From Halobaculum sp. CBA1158 (GTDB taxonomy: Archaea; Halobacteriota; Halobacteria; Halobacteriales; Haloferacaceae): a stretch of DNA of 64,000 nucleotides. Positions within the stretch are counted from its first letter, which is position 1; each line of letters starts with the position of its first letter. This document shows positions 45,199-54,809 of the stretch, piece after piece. The stretch covers positions 186,001 to 250,000 of the forward strand of contig NZ_CP090372.1 in the NCBI RefSeq assembly GCF_021431925.1. The letters run 5' to 3'. A program made the position numbers and the translations under genes. Under the pieces are notes generated by a model. The model was not told where the DNA came from. It made no database searches and worked only from the letters and a program-made list of their open reading frames with translations.

Positions 45199-46293
45199 CT
45201 ACGTCGACCAGATACCCCGGGTTCTGTCGAGGTACGACCCGACGACGACGTGCGGGACGGCGATCACGGAGACCGCGACGCTGTAGAAGCCGACCCACCC
45301 CGCGGGCGACACGGGAGTCCGCGGCACCGTCACGGCCGCGAGGGCGAACAGCGCCAGCGCCCCGACCCACGGAAGCGCGCCGCCGCGTGCGATCCGCGTG
45401 AACACCCCACGGGCCGTCGAGGCTCCCGAATCGCCGGTCGACAGCCTGGCGATCCCGCGGACGGCGTACCAACACGGGAAGTACACGCCGATCGCGACCG
45501 CCGGCGGCACGGCGAGGAAGAACCCCACCAGCAACAGCGTCTCCGCCGCGTCGACTCGCCACGTCCGCCCGAACGAGCCACGCACGCCGCCCCACAGGAG
45601 GTGGATCGCGACGGCGGCCGCGTAGGTCCCGCCGACGGCCGTCACCGTCGGCGACTCGAACGCCCAGGCGAACGGCGCGAGCGCGCCGGGTTCGAACACG
45701 TTCACCATGTAGCCCGCGTACATGCCGTACAGGCCGGGGTCGACGACGTACGCCGGAACGAGCACGGCACCGCCCCGGACGACCACCGCCAGCGCCCGCT
45801 GGGGACGGGCGGAGAGGTGGTCGGTCCCGACGAGGCGGTCGAGCACCGCGATCCCGCCGTGTCCCGCCTTCAGCGCCGTGACCGTCACCGCGAGCGCGAC
45901 CCCGAGTATCGGGCTCAGTACGAACAGGTCGTAGGCGACGACGATCAGCGCGAGGTACGCGAGGACGTACAGCCACCGGATCCGCTCGCCGCGGCCCCGG
46001 AGGTTCGCGACGTGCTCGAAGCCGCCGTGATAGAGGCTGACGGTTCCCATCAGTCCGAGGTACGCGAACGCGCGGTACCGCAGGGGAACGGTCACGTCGG
46101 CAGCGGCGAGGGCGACGAACGCGACAGCGAGGCCGGCGAACACGACCCGCGAGGCGAGGACGGCCCGTCGCGCCAGCGTCTGCCCGCCGGGCGGGTCGGA
46201 CGGGCCGCTCACGCCCTCTCGTTCGGTCCCTCCGTCGTCGGACGGCGGGCCGTCGAACTCCTCCCGTGGCGACGAGCGCAGTCCGGTCGACAT
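45199..46293 (-). CDS. Divergent Brp/Blh-like membrane protein
   Basis: The 364-residue protein has eight or nine hydrophobic helices. It matches the Brp/Blh beta-carotene dioxygenase family only in part: YHGGFEHVANLRGR resembles the first His motif, GHGG and VPHVVVGSYLDR the others, but the usual WHSLRH-like segment reads FPCWYAVRGIARL and has lost both histidines. The gene diverges from a CrtI-like gene, so a carotenoid substrate is likely while the classic cleavage reaction is doubtful. Confidence 0.75.
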   Translation of the reverse strand: MSTGLRSSPREEFDGPPSDDGGTEREGVSGPSDPPGGQTLARRAVLASRVVFAGLAVAFVALAAADVTVPLRYRAFAYLGLMGTVSLYHGGFEHVANLRGRGERIRWLYVLAYLALIVVAYDLFVLSPILGVALAVTVTALKAGHGGIAVLDRLVGTDHLSARPQRALAVVVRGGAVLVPAYVVDPGLYGMYAGYMVNVFEPGALAPFAWAFESPTVTAVGGTYAAAVAIHLLWGGVRGSFGRTWRVDAAETLLLVGFFLAVPPAVAIGVYFPCWYAVRGIARLSTGDSGASTARGVFTRIARGGALPWVGALALFALAAVTVPRTPVSPAGWVGFYSVAVSVIAVPHVVVGSYLDRTRGIWST

Positions 46294-46399
46294 GGTCGTG
46301 ATCGATCCCGTTCCTCTCCGGACCTAACGGGGATCCGTGCTTCCCAGCGAGTGGGAATCGGAGTCGGGAACTCCAGGGGGGACCACGTACACGGTCGCG

Positions 46400-48004
46400 A
46401 TGTCACGCGATCCGGAACCGGACGCCGCGCCCCTGGCCGACCGGGAGGTCGCCGTGATCGGGGGCGGCATCGGTGGGCTCTCGGCGGCCTGCTACCTCGC
46501 GGACGACGGGGCGGACGTCACGGTCTACGAACGCGGCGACCGCGTCGGCGGCGTCGCCGGTCGCATCGAACGCGACGGGTTCGCGTTCGACACCGGTCCC
46601 TCGTGGTACCTCCAGCCGGAGGTATTCGAGCGGTTCTTCGCGCACTTCGACCGCGACCCAGGCGACTTCTACGACCTCGTCGAGTTGGACCCCAAGTACC
46701 GCGTGTTCTGGACCGACGGCGACCGCGCGAGCGTGCCCGCCGACCGGGCGGCCGTGCGCGACCTCTTCGAGTCCTACGAACCGGGGGCCGGCGAGTCGTT
46801 CGAGGCGTACCTCGAACGCGCCCGCGAGGCGTACGAACTGGGCATGGACCGGTTCGTCTACACCGACCGCGACCGCCTGCGGGACATGCTCGACCTCGAC
46901 GTGCTCAGGTCGGGTCGGGCGCTCCCGCTGTTACGGACGATGGACGAACACGTCGACCGCTACGTCGACCATCCGAAGCTCGAGCAGCTCCTCGAGTACA
47001 CGCTGGTGTTTCTCGGCGGGTCGCCGTACAACACCCCCGCGCTGTACAGCATGCTCTCGTGGGCCGACCACGGCCTCGGGGTCCACTACCCCGACGGCGG
47101 CATGTACCGCGTCGTCGAGGCGCTTCGCGACCTCGGTGACTCCCTCGGCGTCGACTACCGGACCGGGACCGAGGTGACCGCGGTGGCGGGACGGCGGGGA
47201 ACGTTCTCCCTCTCGCTGGCGGACGCTGGCGGGGACGCCGGCGACGCCGCCGATACGACAGTCGCGTCCGCCGCCGACGCCGCCGCGGACACACCCGACG
47301 CCGCGACGGCCGACCTCGTCGTCTGCGACGTTCCGCCGGCCACGGCCGACCGGGACCTCCTGCCCCCGGGAGACCGGATCCGCGGCGACGACGCCTGGAA
47401 CGACGCCACGTTCGCCCCCTCGGCGTACATGCTGTACCTGGGCGTCGAGGGCGACGTGGAGCCGTTGGCGCACCACTCGTTGGTGCTCCCGACCGACTGG
47501 GACGACCACTTCGATTCGATCTTCGAGGACCCGGCGTGGCCCGACGACCCCGCCTACTACGTCAACGTCCCCTCGCGAACGGACGACGGGGTCGCGCCCG
47601 ACGGGCACGAGACCGTCGTCGTGCTCGTGCCCGTCGCGTCCGGCCTCCGCGACGACCCGACGGCTCGGTCGCGGTTCCGCGACCGGGTGCTGGCGGACCT
47701 CGCGGAGACGACCGGCGTCGACCTCCGCGACCGGATCGTCGTCGAGGAGGAGGCCTGCGTCTCCGAGTTCGCGGCCCGGTTCGGCGAGCCGGAGGGCACG
47801 GCGCTGGGACTGGCACACACGCTCGACCAGACCGGGCCGCTCCGGCCGAGTCACCGCGCCGGGCCCGACGGGTTCTACCTGGTCGGCTCGGACACCACGC
47901 CGGGGATCGGCGTGCCGATGTGTCTGATCAGCGGCGAGCACGCCGCTGCGGCCGTCCGCGGGGACGAGACGGGCTCCGGTCGACTTCCGCTCCCTAGCCG
48001 GTAG
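46400..48004 (+). CDS. CrtI-like phytoene/carotenoid desaturase-family FAD oxidoreductase
   Basis: The start at 46400 (MSRDPEPDAAPLADREVAVI) gives 534 residues. The FAD motif is VIGGGIGGLSAACYLADDGA; GDRVGGVAGRIERDGFAFDT, FDTGPSWYLQ and YPDGGMYRVVEAL are typical of CrtI. An Ala/Asp-rich insert lies near residue 275. The C terminus has VGSDTTPGIGVPMCLISGEH. It should act on carotenoid intermediates; desaturase versus isomerase/hydratase activity cannot be told. Confidence 0.88.
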   Translation: MSRDPEPDAAPLADREVAVIGGGIGGLSAACYLADDGADVTVYERGDRVGGVAGRIERDGFAFDTGPSWYLQPEVFERFFAHFDRDPGDFYDLVELDPKYRVFWTDGDRASVPADRAAVRDLFESYEPGAGESFEAYLERAREAYELGMDRFVYTDRDRLRDMLDLDVLRSGRALPLLRTMDEHVDRYVDHPKLEQLLEYTLVFLGGSPYNTPALYSMLSWADHGLGVHYPDGGMYRVVEALRDLGDSLGVDYRTGTEVTAVAGRRGTFSLSLADAGGDAGDAADTTVASAADAAADTPDAATADLVVCDVPPATADRDLLPPGDRIRGDDAWNDATFAPSAYMLYLGVEGDVEPLAHHSLVLPTDWDDHFDSIFEDPAWPDDPAYYVNVPSRTDDGVAPDGHETVVVLVPVASGLRDDPTARSRFRDRVLADLAETTGVDLRDRIVVEEEACVSEFAARFGEPEGTALGLAHTLDQTGPLRPSHRAGPDGFYLVGSDTTPGIGVPMCLISGEHAAAAVRGDETGSGRLPLPSR

Positions 48005-48126
48005 CCGAACCGTCCGAACAACGTCCCCTCGCGAGCCCGCGTGCTCTTCGCGCCGGCTCCGGTTCGAACCCGTCGGCGGCGACGAGATGATGAAGCTTCT
48101 TTACGCCGCTGTCTGAGGTAGGTCGC

Positions 48127-49941
48127 ATGACAGAGCCGGAGGACGACACTCACCCGGAGGGGGACCGGGGGACGACCGACGACGGCGTTCCGGTGTCGGG
48201 GTCAGTCGTCCCCGATCGGTTCTCCTCGGACGAGGTGTTCCAGCGGATCGTCGCCGACGCGGACCACGAGATCACCTCCGGGGCTCGCGAGCTGTTCTTC
48301 GCCGCCCTCGCCGGCGGGTTCGCGATCACGATCACGCTGCTCGTGTACGCGTCGATGTACCCGCAGACCGACAGCAGCGTCGTCGCGGCGCTGCTGTACC
48401 CGATCGGCTTCATCTACATCATCATCGGCGGCTACCAGCTGTACACCGAGAACACGCTCCCGCCGGTGGCGCTGACGCTCGAACGGCTGGCGTCGGTGCC
48501 GGCGCTGTTGCGCCATTGGACCATCGTCGCGCTCGGTAACTTCGCCGGCGGCGCGATCGGCGCGGTCGTCCTCGCGTACGGTGGCGTGTTATCTCCGGAG
48601 GCGGGGGCTGTGGCCGTGGACCTGGCGGCGACGGGGGTGTACGAGACCACCAACTGGGAGCTGTTCTTCAGGGGCGGGTTCGCCGGACTGATCGTCGCGG
48701 GCGTCGTCTGGATGAACTTCGCCGCACAGGACACGATCTCCCGGCTCGTCGTCGTTTACCTCGCGTTTCTCACCATCCCGCTGGGGAATCTCAACCACAG
48801 CGTCGTCTCGTTCACCGAGGCGGTGTACCTCATGCTCGTCGGCGACCTGGGGTTCCTGCTGGCGATGACCGACTTCGTGATCCCGGTGCTGGTCGGCAAC
48901 ACCGTCGGCGGCGTCGTGCTCGTCACGGTCGTCAACTACTACCAGACGACGGAGGAGCGTCTCGAGACCGCCCGCTTCGAGAACGTCCGTCGACTGTCGA
49001 TACGCGAGTCCCTCCTCGGCAGCCTCGCGGGACGGTCGTACGTTCCGATGTTCGACACGGTCGAGGAGTTCGTCCGCGACCCGGACTCCTACCGCATCCT
49101 CGTTCCGATCACGAACCCGCGAACCGAGACCCGGCTCGTGGAGATGGCGTGTGCGCTCGCGTCGACCCGGAAGAAGGGCGTCGTCCACGTCGTCCACATG
49201 GTGCAGATCCCCTCCGGACCCAGCCACGGGAAGCGTCGAGCCGACCACGACCGAATCAGTGCCGAATCGAACAGACTGCTCGGGGACGTGCGCGACATCG
49301 GCGAGCGCTACGAGGCCGACCTGGAGACGTCGACGCTGGTCACGCACCGGTCGTTCGAGGATGTCTTCGACCGGGCGAACCGGACCCGTCCCGACCTGGT
49401 GATGATGGGGTGGGCCGACGACGGCGTGTGGGCGTCGGCCCGAGCCGAGCGCCCCATCGACGAGCTGACCAACCGCCTGCCGTGCGACTTCATCGTCGTC
49501 AAGGACCGCGGGCTCGACGCCTCTCGCGTGCTCGTCCCGACGGCCGGCGGTCCCAACTCCGTGTTGAGCGCCGACGTCGCCCGCGGACTCAGCGAGGCCC
49601 GCGACGCGGAGGTCTCGTTGCTTCACGTCGTCGACGGTCCCGCCGACCGCGAGCGCGGCGAGCGGTTCCTCGCGGAGTGGGCCGCCGAGAACGGACTCGA
49701 GGACGCCGACCGCATCGTCGACGACTCCGGCGACGTGGAGGACTCGATCGAGCGGGCGGCCGAGGACAACACGATCGTGCTCATCGGCGCGACCGAACAG
49801 GGGCTGCTCTCACGGCTCGTCACCGACTCGCTTCACATGAACATCGCCGACGACGTGGAGGCCTCGCTGCTGTTGGCCGAGCGACCCTCCGATCGAACGC
49901 TGTTGAAACGTCTCGTCGGCGCGGGTCGTCGCGACAAGTAA
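48127..49941 (+). CDS. FNT-family channel fused to two UspA domains
   Basis: The 604-residue protein has a disordered start, then a formate/nitrite transporter domain with six helices at about 40-285 (ELFFAALAGGFAITITLLVY; FLTIPLGNLNHSVVSFTEAV with the central His). Two UspA domains follow at about 320-475 (ILVPITNPRTETRLVEMACA) and 480-590 (RVLVPTAGGPNSVLSADVAR). The channel may pass small monovalent anions, with the Usp domains sensing nucleotide. The Usp fusion is uncommon but seen in haloarchaea. Confidence 0.9.
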   Translation: MTEPEDDTHPEGDRGTTDDGVPVSGSVVPDRFSSDEVFQRIVADADHEITSGARELFFAALAGGFAITITLLVYASMYPQTDSSVVAALLYPIGFIYIIIGGYQLYTENTLPPVALTLERLASVPALLRHWTIVALGNFAGGAIGAVVLAYGGVLSPEAGAVAVDLAATGVYETTNWELFFRGGFAGLIVAGVVWMNFAAQDTISRLVVVYLAFLTIPLGNLNHSVVSFTEAVYLMLVGDLGFLLAMTDFVIPVLVGNTVGGVVLVTVVNYYQTTEERLETARFENVRRLSIRESLLGSLAGRSYVPMFDTVEEFVRDPDSYRILVPITNPRTETRLVEMACALASTRKKGVVHVVHMVQIPSGPSHGKRRADHDRISAESNRLLGDVRDIGERYEADLETSTLVTHRSFEDVFDRANRTRPDLVMMGWADDGVWASARAERPIDELTNRLPCDFIVVKDRGLDASRVLVPTAGGPNSVLSADVARGLSEARDAEVSLLHVVDGPADRERGERFLAEWAAENGLEDADRIVDDSGDVEDSIERAAEDNTIVLIGATEQGLLSRLVTDSLHMNIADDVEASLLLAERPSDRTLLKRLVGAGRRDK

Positions 49942-49983
49942 CCGCGGTCGCCGACTCCCCCGCGAGCGGGAGTCGGCCCCGAT

Positions 49984-51069
49984 TCACCCGTCCGCCAGCG
50001 ACTCCGGCAGCGGTCCGTCGTACCCATCGGGAACGTACGGACACAGCGGATCGGAGGCGAGCGGGTCGCCCGTGACCGCGTACGCTCGCGAGCGCGACCC
50101 GCCGCAGACAGCGCGGTACTCGCAGGCACCGCACTTGCCCGTGAGCGCGTCGCGGTCGCGGAGCCGTTCGAACAGGTCGGCGTTCCGGTACAGGTCGACG
50201 AGGTCGTCGTCGCGGACGTTCCCCGCGGGCTCCGGCAGGAAGCCAGAGGGCGTCACGTCGCCGACGTGGTTGACGAACGCGAAGCCGTCGCCGGCGCGGA
50301 CGTTCGGCCGGGTCGCGGGCGGCCCCGACTCGGGGTGGAGATCCGCCGGCTCGACCCCGCGCCGGTCGAGGCCGACGCGGGTGTGGTGGGGGGCCTCCGT
50401 CGTCTTGACGGTGAACGACGACTCGTCGTCGACGGCGTGGAGCCAGTCCATGACTGCGTCGGCCCGGGACGGACTGACCGGGTCGAGCGTCGCCCCCCGT
50501 CCGACTGGGACGAGGAAGAAGACGCTCCAGCGCACAGCCCCGAGATCGCCGACCAGGTCCCGGACGGCGGGGAGTTCGTCGACGGTTCGCTCGCAGACGG
50601 TCGTGTTGATCTGGAGGCCCAGATCCGACTCCCGGATCCACCGGGCCGCCCGAAGCGTCTCCTCGAAGACGCCCGGTTCGCCGCGATAGCCGTCGTGGAC
50701 CGACGGACCGCCGGCGTCGACGCTGAGCGCGACCCGTCGGAGGCCGGCGTCGGCGAGTCGGTCGATGCGGTCGCGCGTCAGCGACGCCGTTCCGCTGGGG
50801 GTGAGTGCCATCCGGAGGCCGATGTCGTCGCCGTGAGCGACGAGCTCCGCGAGGTCGTCGCGCTTGAGGGGGTCGCCCCCCGAGAGGACGACCACCTGGC
50901 CGTCGCCGAACTCGCGAGCGGACTCCAGCAGTCGCTTCCCCTCCGCGGTCGTGAGCTCCTCCGGGTGTCGTCCGGGCGTCGCCTCCGCTCGACAGTGGTC
51001 ACACGCGAGGTCACACGCGCGTGAGGCCTCCCAGACGAGGACGATCGGACGCTGACTCGTGTCGAACAT
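49984..51069 (-). CDS. Radical SAM/SPASM enzyme, AhbD/TIGR04053-like
   Basis: The 361-residue protein has the radical-SAM cluster C19, C23 and C26 in ACDLACDHCRAEA, the GGDP motif VVVLSGGDPLKRDDL, and a C-terminal SPASM region (CGACEYRAVCGGSRSRAYAV then DPLCPY). RPIVLVWEASRACDLACDHC is the pattern of AhbD (Fe-coproporphyrin III to heme b) and related TIGR04053-type proteins. Its neighbour at 52100 looks like AhbC/NirJ. I infer a role in the siroheme-dependent heme pathway; a peptide-maturase role remains possible. Confidence 0.85.
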   Translation of the reverse strand: MFDTSQRPIVLVWEASRACDLACDHCRAEATPGRHPEELTTAEGKRLLESAREFGDGQVVVLSGGDPLKRDDLAELVAHGDDIGLRMALTPSGTASLTRDRIDRLADAGLRRVALSVDAGGPSVHDGYRGEPGVFEETLRAARWIRESDLGLQINTTVCERTVDELPAVRDLVGDLGAVRWSVFFLVPVGRGATLDPVSPSRADAVMDWLHAVDDESSFTVKTTEAPHHTRVGLDRRGVEPADLHPESGPPATRPNVRAGDGFAFVNHVGDVTPSGFLPEPAGNVRDDDLVDLYRNADLFERLRDRDALTGKCGACEYRAVCGGSRSRAYAVTGDPLASDPLCPYVPDGYDGPLPESLADG

Positions 51070-51102
51070 CGTGCTCGGTGGACTCGAACCGTCGGTCGAC
51101 CG

Positions 51103-51663
51103 TCACTCGACGACGACGACGCCCTTCATCCCCATCGCCTCGTGGGGCGTGCAGACGTACCTGACAGTCCCCGCCTCCTCGAACGTCTGGCTGAATGTGT
51201 GGCCCTCGTCGGAGACGAGCTCGGACTCGAAGGAGCCGTCGTCGGCGGCGACGTTGTGGCTGGAGCCCTGGCCGGTCCACTCCCAGGTGACGGTCGTCCC
51301 TGTGGACACCCTGACTGCGGCCGGGCCGAAGCCGTAGTAGCCGCCGTTGGCCTCGATCCCGACCTCGACAGTCACCTCGCTCGCGCCGGTCTCGTCGACG
51401 ACGCCGTCGTAGTTGTCCACGTCGTCGAACCAGCCGTCGAAGGAGGCGTCGCCGCCGTCTCCGCCGCTGTCGCCGTCTCCGCCGCTGTCGCTTCCACCGT
51501 CGTCCGTGGTCTCCTCGACGGGCGCTTCGGTGTCCGTCGACCCGTCGGTCTCGTCGCCGCCTCCGCTCCCGCCCGAACAGCCGGCGAGGCTCGCGAGGCC
51601 GCCCGCGGCGGCCAGTCCGGTCGCGCGCAGTACCGTCCGTCGGTCGGGTGAACGTTCGGACAT
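51103..51663 (-). CDS. Halocyanin-domain lipoprotein (blue copper protein)
   Basis: The 186-residue protein has a Tat signal (RRTVLRATGLAAAGG), lipobox LAGC and a long Gly/Ser/Asp-rich linker. A plastocyanin-like domain starts near 85 (DGWFDDVDNYDGVVDETGAS). Copper ligands are His in GQGSSHNVAADD and Cys, His, Met in YVCTPHEAMGMKG. It should carry electrons outside the membrane. It lies 33 bases upstream of the AhbD-like gene on the same strand. Confidence 0.93.
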   Translation of the reverse strand: MSERSPDRRTVLRATGLAAAGGLASLAGCSGGSGGGDETDGSTDTEAPVEETTDDGGSDSGGDGDSGGDGGDASFDGWFDDVDNYDGVVDETGASEVTVEVGIEANGGYYGFGPAAVRVSTGTTVTWEWTGQGSSHNVAADDGSFESELVSDEGHTFSQTFEEAGTVRYVCTPHEAMGMKGVVVVE

Positions 51664-51764
51664 CGACCGCGAGTTGTGGGGGGACGGATAAGCCGCGTTC
51701 TCCCGTTCCCAGTCGCTGGGATTCGTCGTGAACGCCGTAGGCGTCCCCCTCCGTCTCCCGGACG

Positions 51765-52103
51765 ATGACCGACTCCGACCGGCGCGAGAGCGTGGCGCAG
51801 GCGCGAGCCGACGACTCGCCGGAGTGGGAGGTGTTCCTCCGGGAGTCGTCTGCCGAGCCGCTTCGACACGCGGGCAGCGTCACCGCGCCCTCGACTGACG
51901 TGGCACGCGAACAGGCGAGCGCGCTGTTCCCCGAGGCGTCGACCCTCTGGCTGGCGCGCAGCGACCGCGTCGCCCGTTTCACAGAGCGCGACCTCGGTGC
52001 CGAGTACGACGGAGACGGGGCCGAAGGAGACGACGACGCGGACGCCGACGGTGAACGGGACGCCGACGCGAACGCCGCCGCCGACGGGGGTGTGGAGGCG
52101 TGA
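51765..52103 (+). CDS. Htur_1727-family rSAM-partner protein, PaaB-like
   Basis: The 112-residue protein has a core SPEWEVFLRESSAEPLRHAG followed by SVTAPSTDVAREQASALFPE and TLWLARSDRVARF, then an Asp/Ala-rich tail. I recognise it as the family called Htur_1727 rSAM-partnered. The core closely follows PaaB, the small subunit of phenylacetyl-CoA epoxygenase (YEVFVR...HVGS..A...A...A......W). No cysteine or conserved core peptide is visible, which argues against a ribosomal-peptide precursor. Its stop overlaps the GTG of the radical-SAM gene. Confidence 0.82.
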   Translation: MTDSDRRESVAQARADDSPEWEVFLRESSAEPLRHAGSVTAPSTDVAREQASALFPEASTLWLARSDRVARFTERDLGAEYDGDGAEGDDDADADGERDADANAAADGGVEA

Positions 52104-53284
52104 TCTCGGTCAGCAAACTCCTGTACGACCTCGACGCCGAGGGCGACGGGCTCCGGTACGGCGACGCCGACTCCTCGGCCGAACAGATCCGCCAGCGGAG
52201 ACAGGAGCGACCGGTCGTCGTCTGGAACGGCACCAAACGGTGCAACCTCTCGTGTGCCCACTGCTATGCGGGTGCCGACGTGGGCGCGGCCGAGGGCGAA
52301 CTCACGACCGCCGAGGCGAAGGGACTGCTCGACGAACTCGCCGGCTACGGCGTCCCGGTCGTGCTGTTCTCCGGCGGCGAGCCCCTGGTGCGCGAGGACC
52401 TCGCCGAACTTGTCGCCCACGCGAGCGACGCCGGGATCCGCCCGGTGTTGTCGACCAACGGCACGCTGCTCACCCGAGACCGCGCTCGCGACCTCCGCGA
52501 CGCCGGCCTCGCGTACGCGGGAATCTCCGTCGACGGCCGCCGCGAGGTGAACGACGCCTTCCGCGGACAGGAGGGGGCCTTCGACGCCGCCGTCGACGGC
52601 ATCGAGGCCTGTCTCGACGTGGGGTTGAAGACGGGCCTGCGCTACACCGTCACCGAGGACACGGTCCCGGACATGGAGCGCGTGGTCGACCTGCTGACCG
52701 ACGTCGGCGTCGATCGATTCTGCTTCTATCACCTCGCGTACGGCGGACGGGGGGTCCCCGACGCAGACATCGCGCCCGAGACCCGACGCGACGCGGTCGA
52801 GCGCCTCGTCGACCTCACCCGGGAGTACCACGCCGCCGGCGAGGAGATCGAGACGCTGCTCGTGGGCAACTACTGCGACGCCGCCTACCTCGTCGAGTAC
52901 GCGGGCCGGGAGTTCGGCCCCGACCGCGCCGAGCGCGTCCGTCGATACCTCGAGGTCAACGGCGGCGACCCGGCCGGCGAGCGGGTCGCCGACATCGACT
53001 ACCAGGGCAACGTCCACGCGACGCAGTTCTGGCAGTCGTACTCGCTGGGGAACGTCCGAGACCGGCCGTTCGGAGACATCTGGGACGACGAGTCGAACCC
53101 CCTCCTCGACCGCCTCCGCGACCGCCCCGACAGCCTGGACGAGGAGTGCCGGACATGTGCGTACAGCGACATCTGCCGGGGGGCGTCGCGCCTGCGCGCG
53201 CTCACGGTCGAGGGCGAGTTCGGTGCCCGCGACCCGCAGTGTTATCTCACGCCCGCCGAGCGCGCCGGCGACGGCGCGGTCTAG
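52100..53284 (+). CDS. Radical SAM/SPASM enzyme, AhbC/NirJ-like
   Basis: The GTG at 52100 overlaps the TGA of the partner gene (GTGA). The 394-residue protein has C48, C52 and C55 in KRCNLSCAHCYAGA, VVLFSGGEPLVREDLAEL, and the SPASM region CRTCAYSDICRGASRLRALT. Several stretches match NirJ/AhbC: RPVVVWNGTKRCNLSCAHCY, FCFYHLAYGGRG and GNVHATQFWQSYSLGNVRDR. AhbC removes acetate side chains from didecarboxysiroheme. I infer that activity here; the pairing with the PaaB-like protein is unexplained. Confidence 0.87.
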   Translation: MISVSKLLYDLDAEGDGLRYGDADSSAEQIRQRRQERPVVVWNGTKRCNLSCAHCYAGADVGAAEGELTTAEAKGLLDELAGYGVPVVLFSGGEPLVREDLAELVAHASDAGIRPVLSTNGTLLTRDRARDLRDAGLAYAGISVDGRREVNDAFRGQEGAFDAAVDGIEACLDVGLKTGLRYTVTEDTVPDMERVVDLLTDVGVDRFCFYHLAYGGRGVPDADIAPETRRDAVERLVDLTREYHAAGEEIETLLVGNYCDAAYLVEYAGREFGPDRAERVRRYLEVNGGDPAGERVADIDYQGNVHATQFWQSYSLGNVRDRPFGDIWDDESNPLLDRLRDRPDSLDEECRTCAYSDICRGASRLRALTVEGEFGARDPQCYLTPAERAGDGAV

Positions 53285-53325
53285 GCCGGATCGCGGTCGC
53301 CCGCCCAATTTGAAAACGGATATCG

Positions 53326-53331
53326 TGTACA
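53326..53331. promoter_or_regulatory. TGTACA palindrome before the aminotransferase gene
   Basis: ATCGTGTACAGTATCAT (about 53322-53338) lies upstream of a TATA-like CTATTTG (53359-53365). It resembles the TGTGTA/TACACA sites elsewhere in the cluster. Confidence 0.4.
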
Positions 53332-53389
53332 GTATCATAGCTTGCTGGTTACCTCAACCTATTTGTGGCCCTGCTGTCTCGTCGATAGT

Positions 53390-54763
53390 ATGGTGGGCCC
53401 GCCGATCCACGACCTGCATTTCGCGGAGGAACCGTCCGTCGACGAGGTCCCCGGTCCCGCGTCGCGTTCGCTCCTGGACAGACAGGGGGAGATCGACAGC
53501 AGCGCGGTCGCGTACCCGAACGACATCCCGCTGGCGTTCGACGAGGGGCGGGGAGCGACCCTGAAAGACGTCGACGGCAACGTCTTCCTCGACTTCTTCG
53601 CGGGGATCGGCGTCTACAACGTTGGCCACGCGAACCCGTACGTGAACGAGGGCGTCCACGAACAGATCGACAAGCTCACCCACGCCGTCGACTTCCCGAC
53701 GGAGCCGCGGATCGAACTCATCGAGAAGCTCGACGAGATCGCGCCGGGTGGACTCGCCGGCAGCAACCGGGTGGTCTTCGGCGGGCCGACCGGGAGCGAC
53801 GCCGTCGAGGCGTCGATCAAGCTCGCGAAGTACAACACCGGCGGCAACGGCCTGCTCGCGTTCCGGAACTCCTATCACGGCGCGACGACCGGCGCGATGA
53901 GTATCACGTCGAACAAGAAGTTCAAGAAGCCGTACGCGCCGCTTCTGCCCGACGTAGTCCACGCGCCGTTCCCGTACCCGTTTCAGGAGGACCGCGCCCC
54001 CGAGGAGTCCGTCGACCGCGCCTTGGAGGAGGTCCGCGCGATCGTCGAGCAGCCGTACGGCGGGCTGACCGACCCCGCGGGCATCTTCGTCGAGCCGATC
54101 CAGGGCGAGGGCGGCGTCGTCGTCCCGCCAGAGGGGTTTCTCTCGGGACTCCGCGAGATCGCAGACGAGAACGACCTCCCGCTGGTGTTCGACGAGATCC
54201 AGGTCGGGCTCGGCCGAACTGGAGAGTGGTGGGCCTGCGAGCACTACGACGTGACCCCGGACGCGATGACGACCGCGAAGGCGCTGGGGGGCAACGGTCA
54301 GCCCCTCTCGGGGACCATCTACCACGAGGACCTCGACACGTGGGGCTCGGGCGACCACGCGGGCACGTACCGCGGGCACGTCCCGGCGATGGTCGGCGGC
54401 CTCCGGATGATCGAGTACGTCCAGTCGCACGACCTGCTCGACCACGCGACCGAGGTGGGCTCGTACATCCGCGACCGCCTCCGCGACGCGGGCGAGGGCG
54501 ACCCCGGCCTCGGCGAGGTACGCGGAAAGGGCCTGTTCGTCGGTGCCGAGTTCGTCGACGGGAACGGTGACCCGGACGGCGACCGCGTCGACGCGATCCA
54601 GGAATACTGTTACGAGCACGGCGTGCTCGTCTGGACGGCGGGCCAGTACGGCAACGTCCTCCGACTGCTTCCGCCGCTCGTGTTGACGGAGACGCAGGCC
54701 GAGGTCGGGACCGAGGTCATCGCGGACGCCATCGCGGCGACCGCGCGAACCGTGTCGGCCTGA
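53390..54763 (+). CDS. Class III PLP aminotransferase (DoeD/diaminobutyrate-type candidate)
   Basis: The start at 53390 ([20 protein letters not shown]) gives 457 residues. PLP features: [51 protein letters not shown] and the Lys in [12 protein letters not shown]. It resembles diaminobutyrate- or 4-aminobutyrate-type aminotransferases. In ectoine breakdown DoeD converts diaminobutyrate to aspartate semialdehyde. The neighbours support that; the substrate is otherwise unproved. Confidence 0.88.
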   Translation: MVGPPIHDLHFAEEPSVDEVPGPASRSLLDRQGEIDSSAVAYPNDIPLAFDEGRGATLKDVDGNVFLDFFAGIGVYNVGHANPYVNEGVHEQIDKLTHAVDFPTEPRIELIEKLDEIAPGGLAGSNRVVFGGPTGSDAVEASIKLAKYNTGGNGLLAFRNSYHGATTGAMSITSNKKFKKPYAPLLPDVVHAPFPYPFQEDRAPEESVDRALEEVRAIVEQPYGGLTDPAGIFVEPIQGEGGVVVPPEGFLSGLREIADENDLPLVFDEIQVGLGRTGEWWACEHYDVTPDAMTTAKALGGNGQPLSGTIYHEDLDTWGSGDHAGTYRGHVPAMVGGLRMIEYVQSHDLLDHATEVGSYIRDRLRDAGEGDPGLGEVRGKGLFVGAEFVDGNGDPDGDRVDAIQEYCYEHGVLVWTAGQYGNVLRLLPPLVLTETQAEVGTEVIADAIAATARTVSA

Positions 54764-54809
54764 CGGGCGGACGCGGTATCCGGCTCTCTCTTACGGACGA
54801 CGCGCCGAA

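Noticed and set aside
51765..52103. Certain RiPP precursor
   Set aside because: No cysteines, leader/core boundary or protease site is visible, and the core resembles PaaB. It is kept as a partner protein of unknown role.
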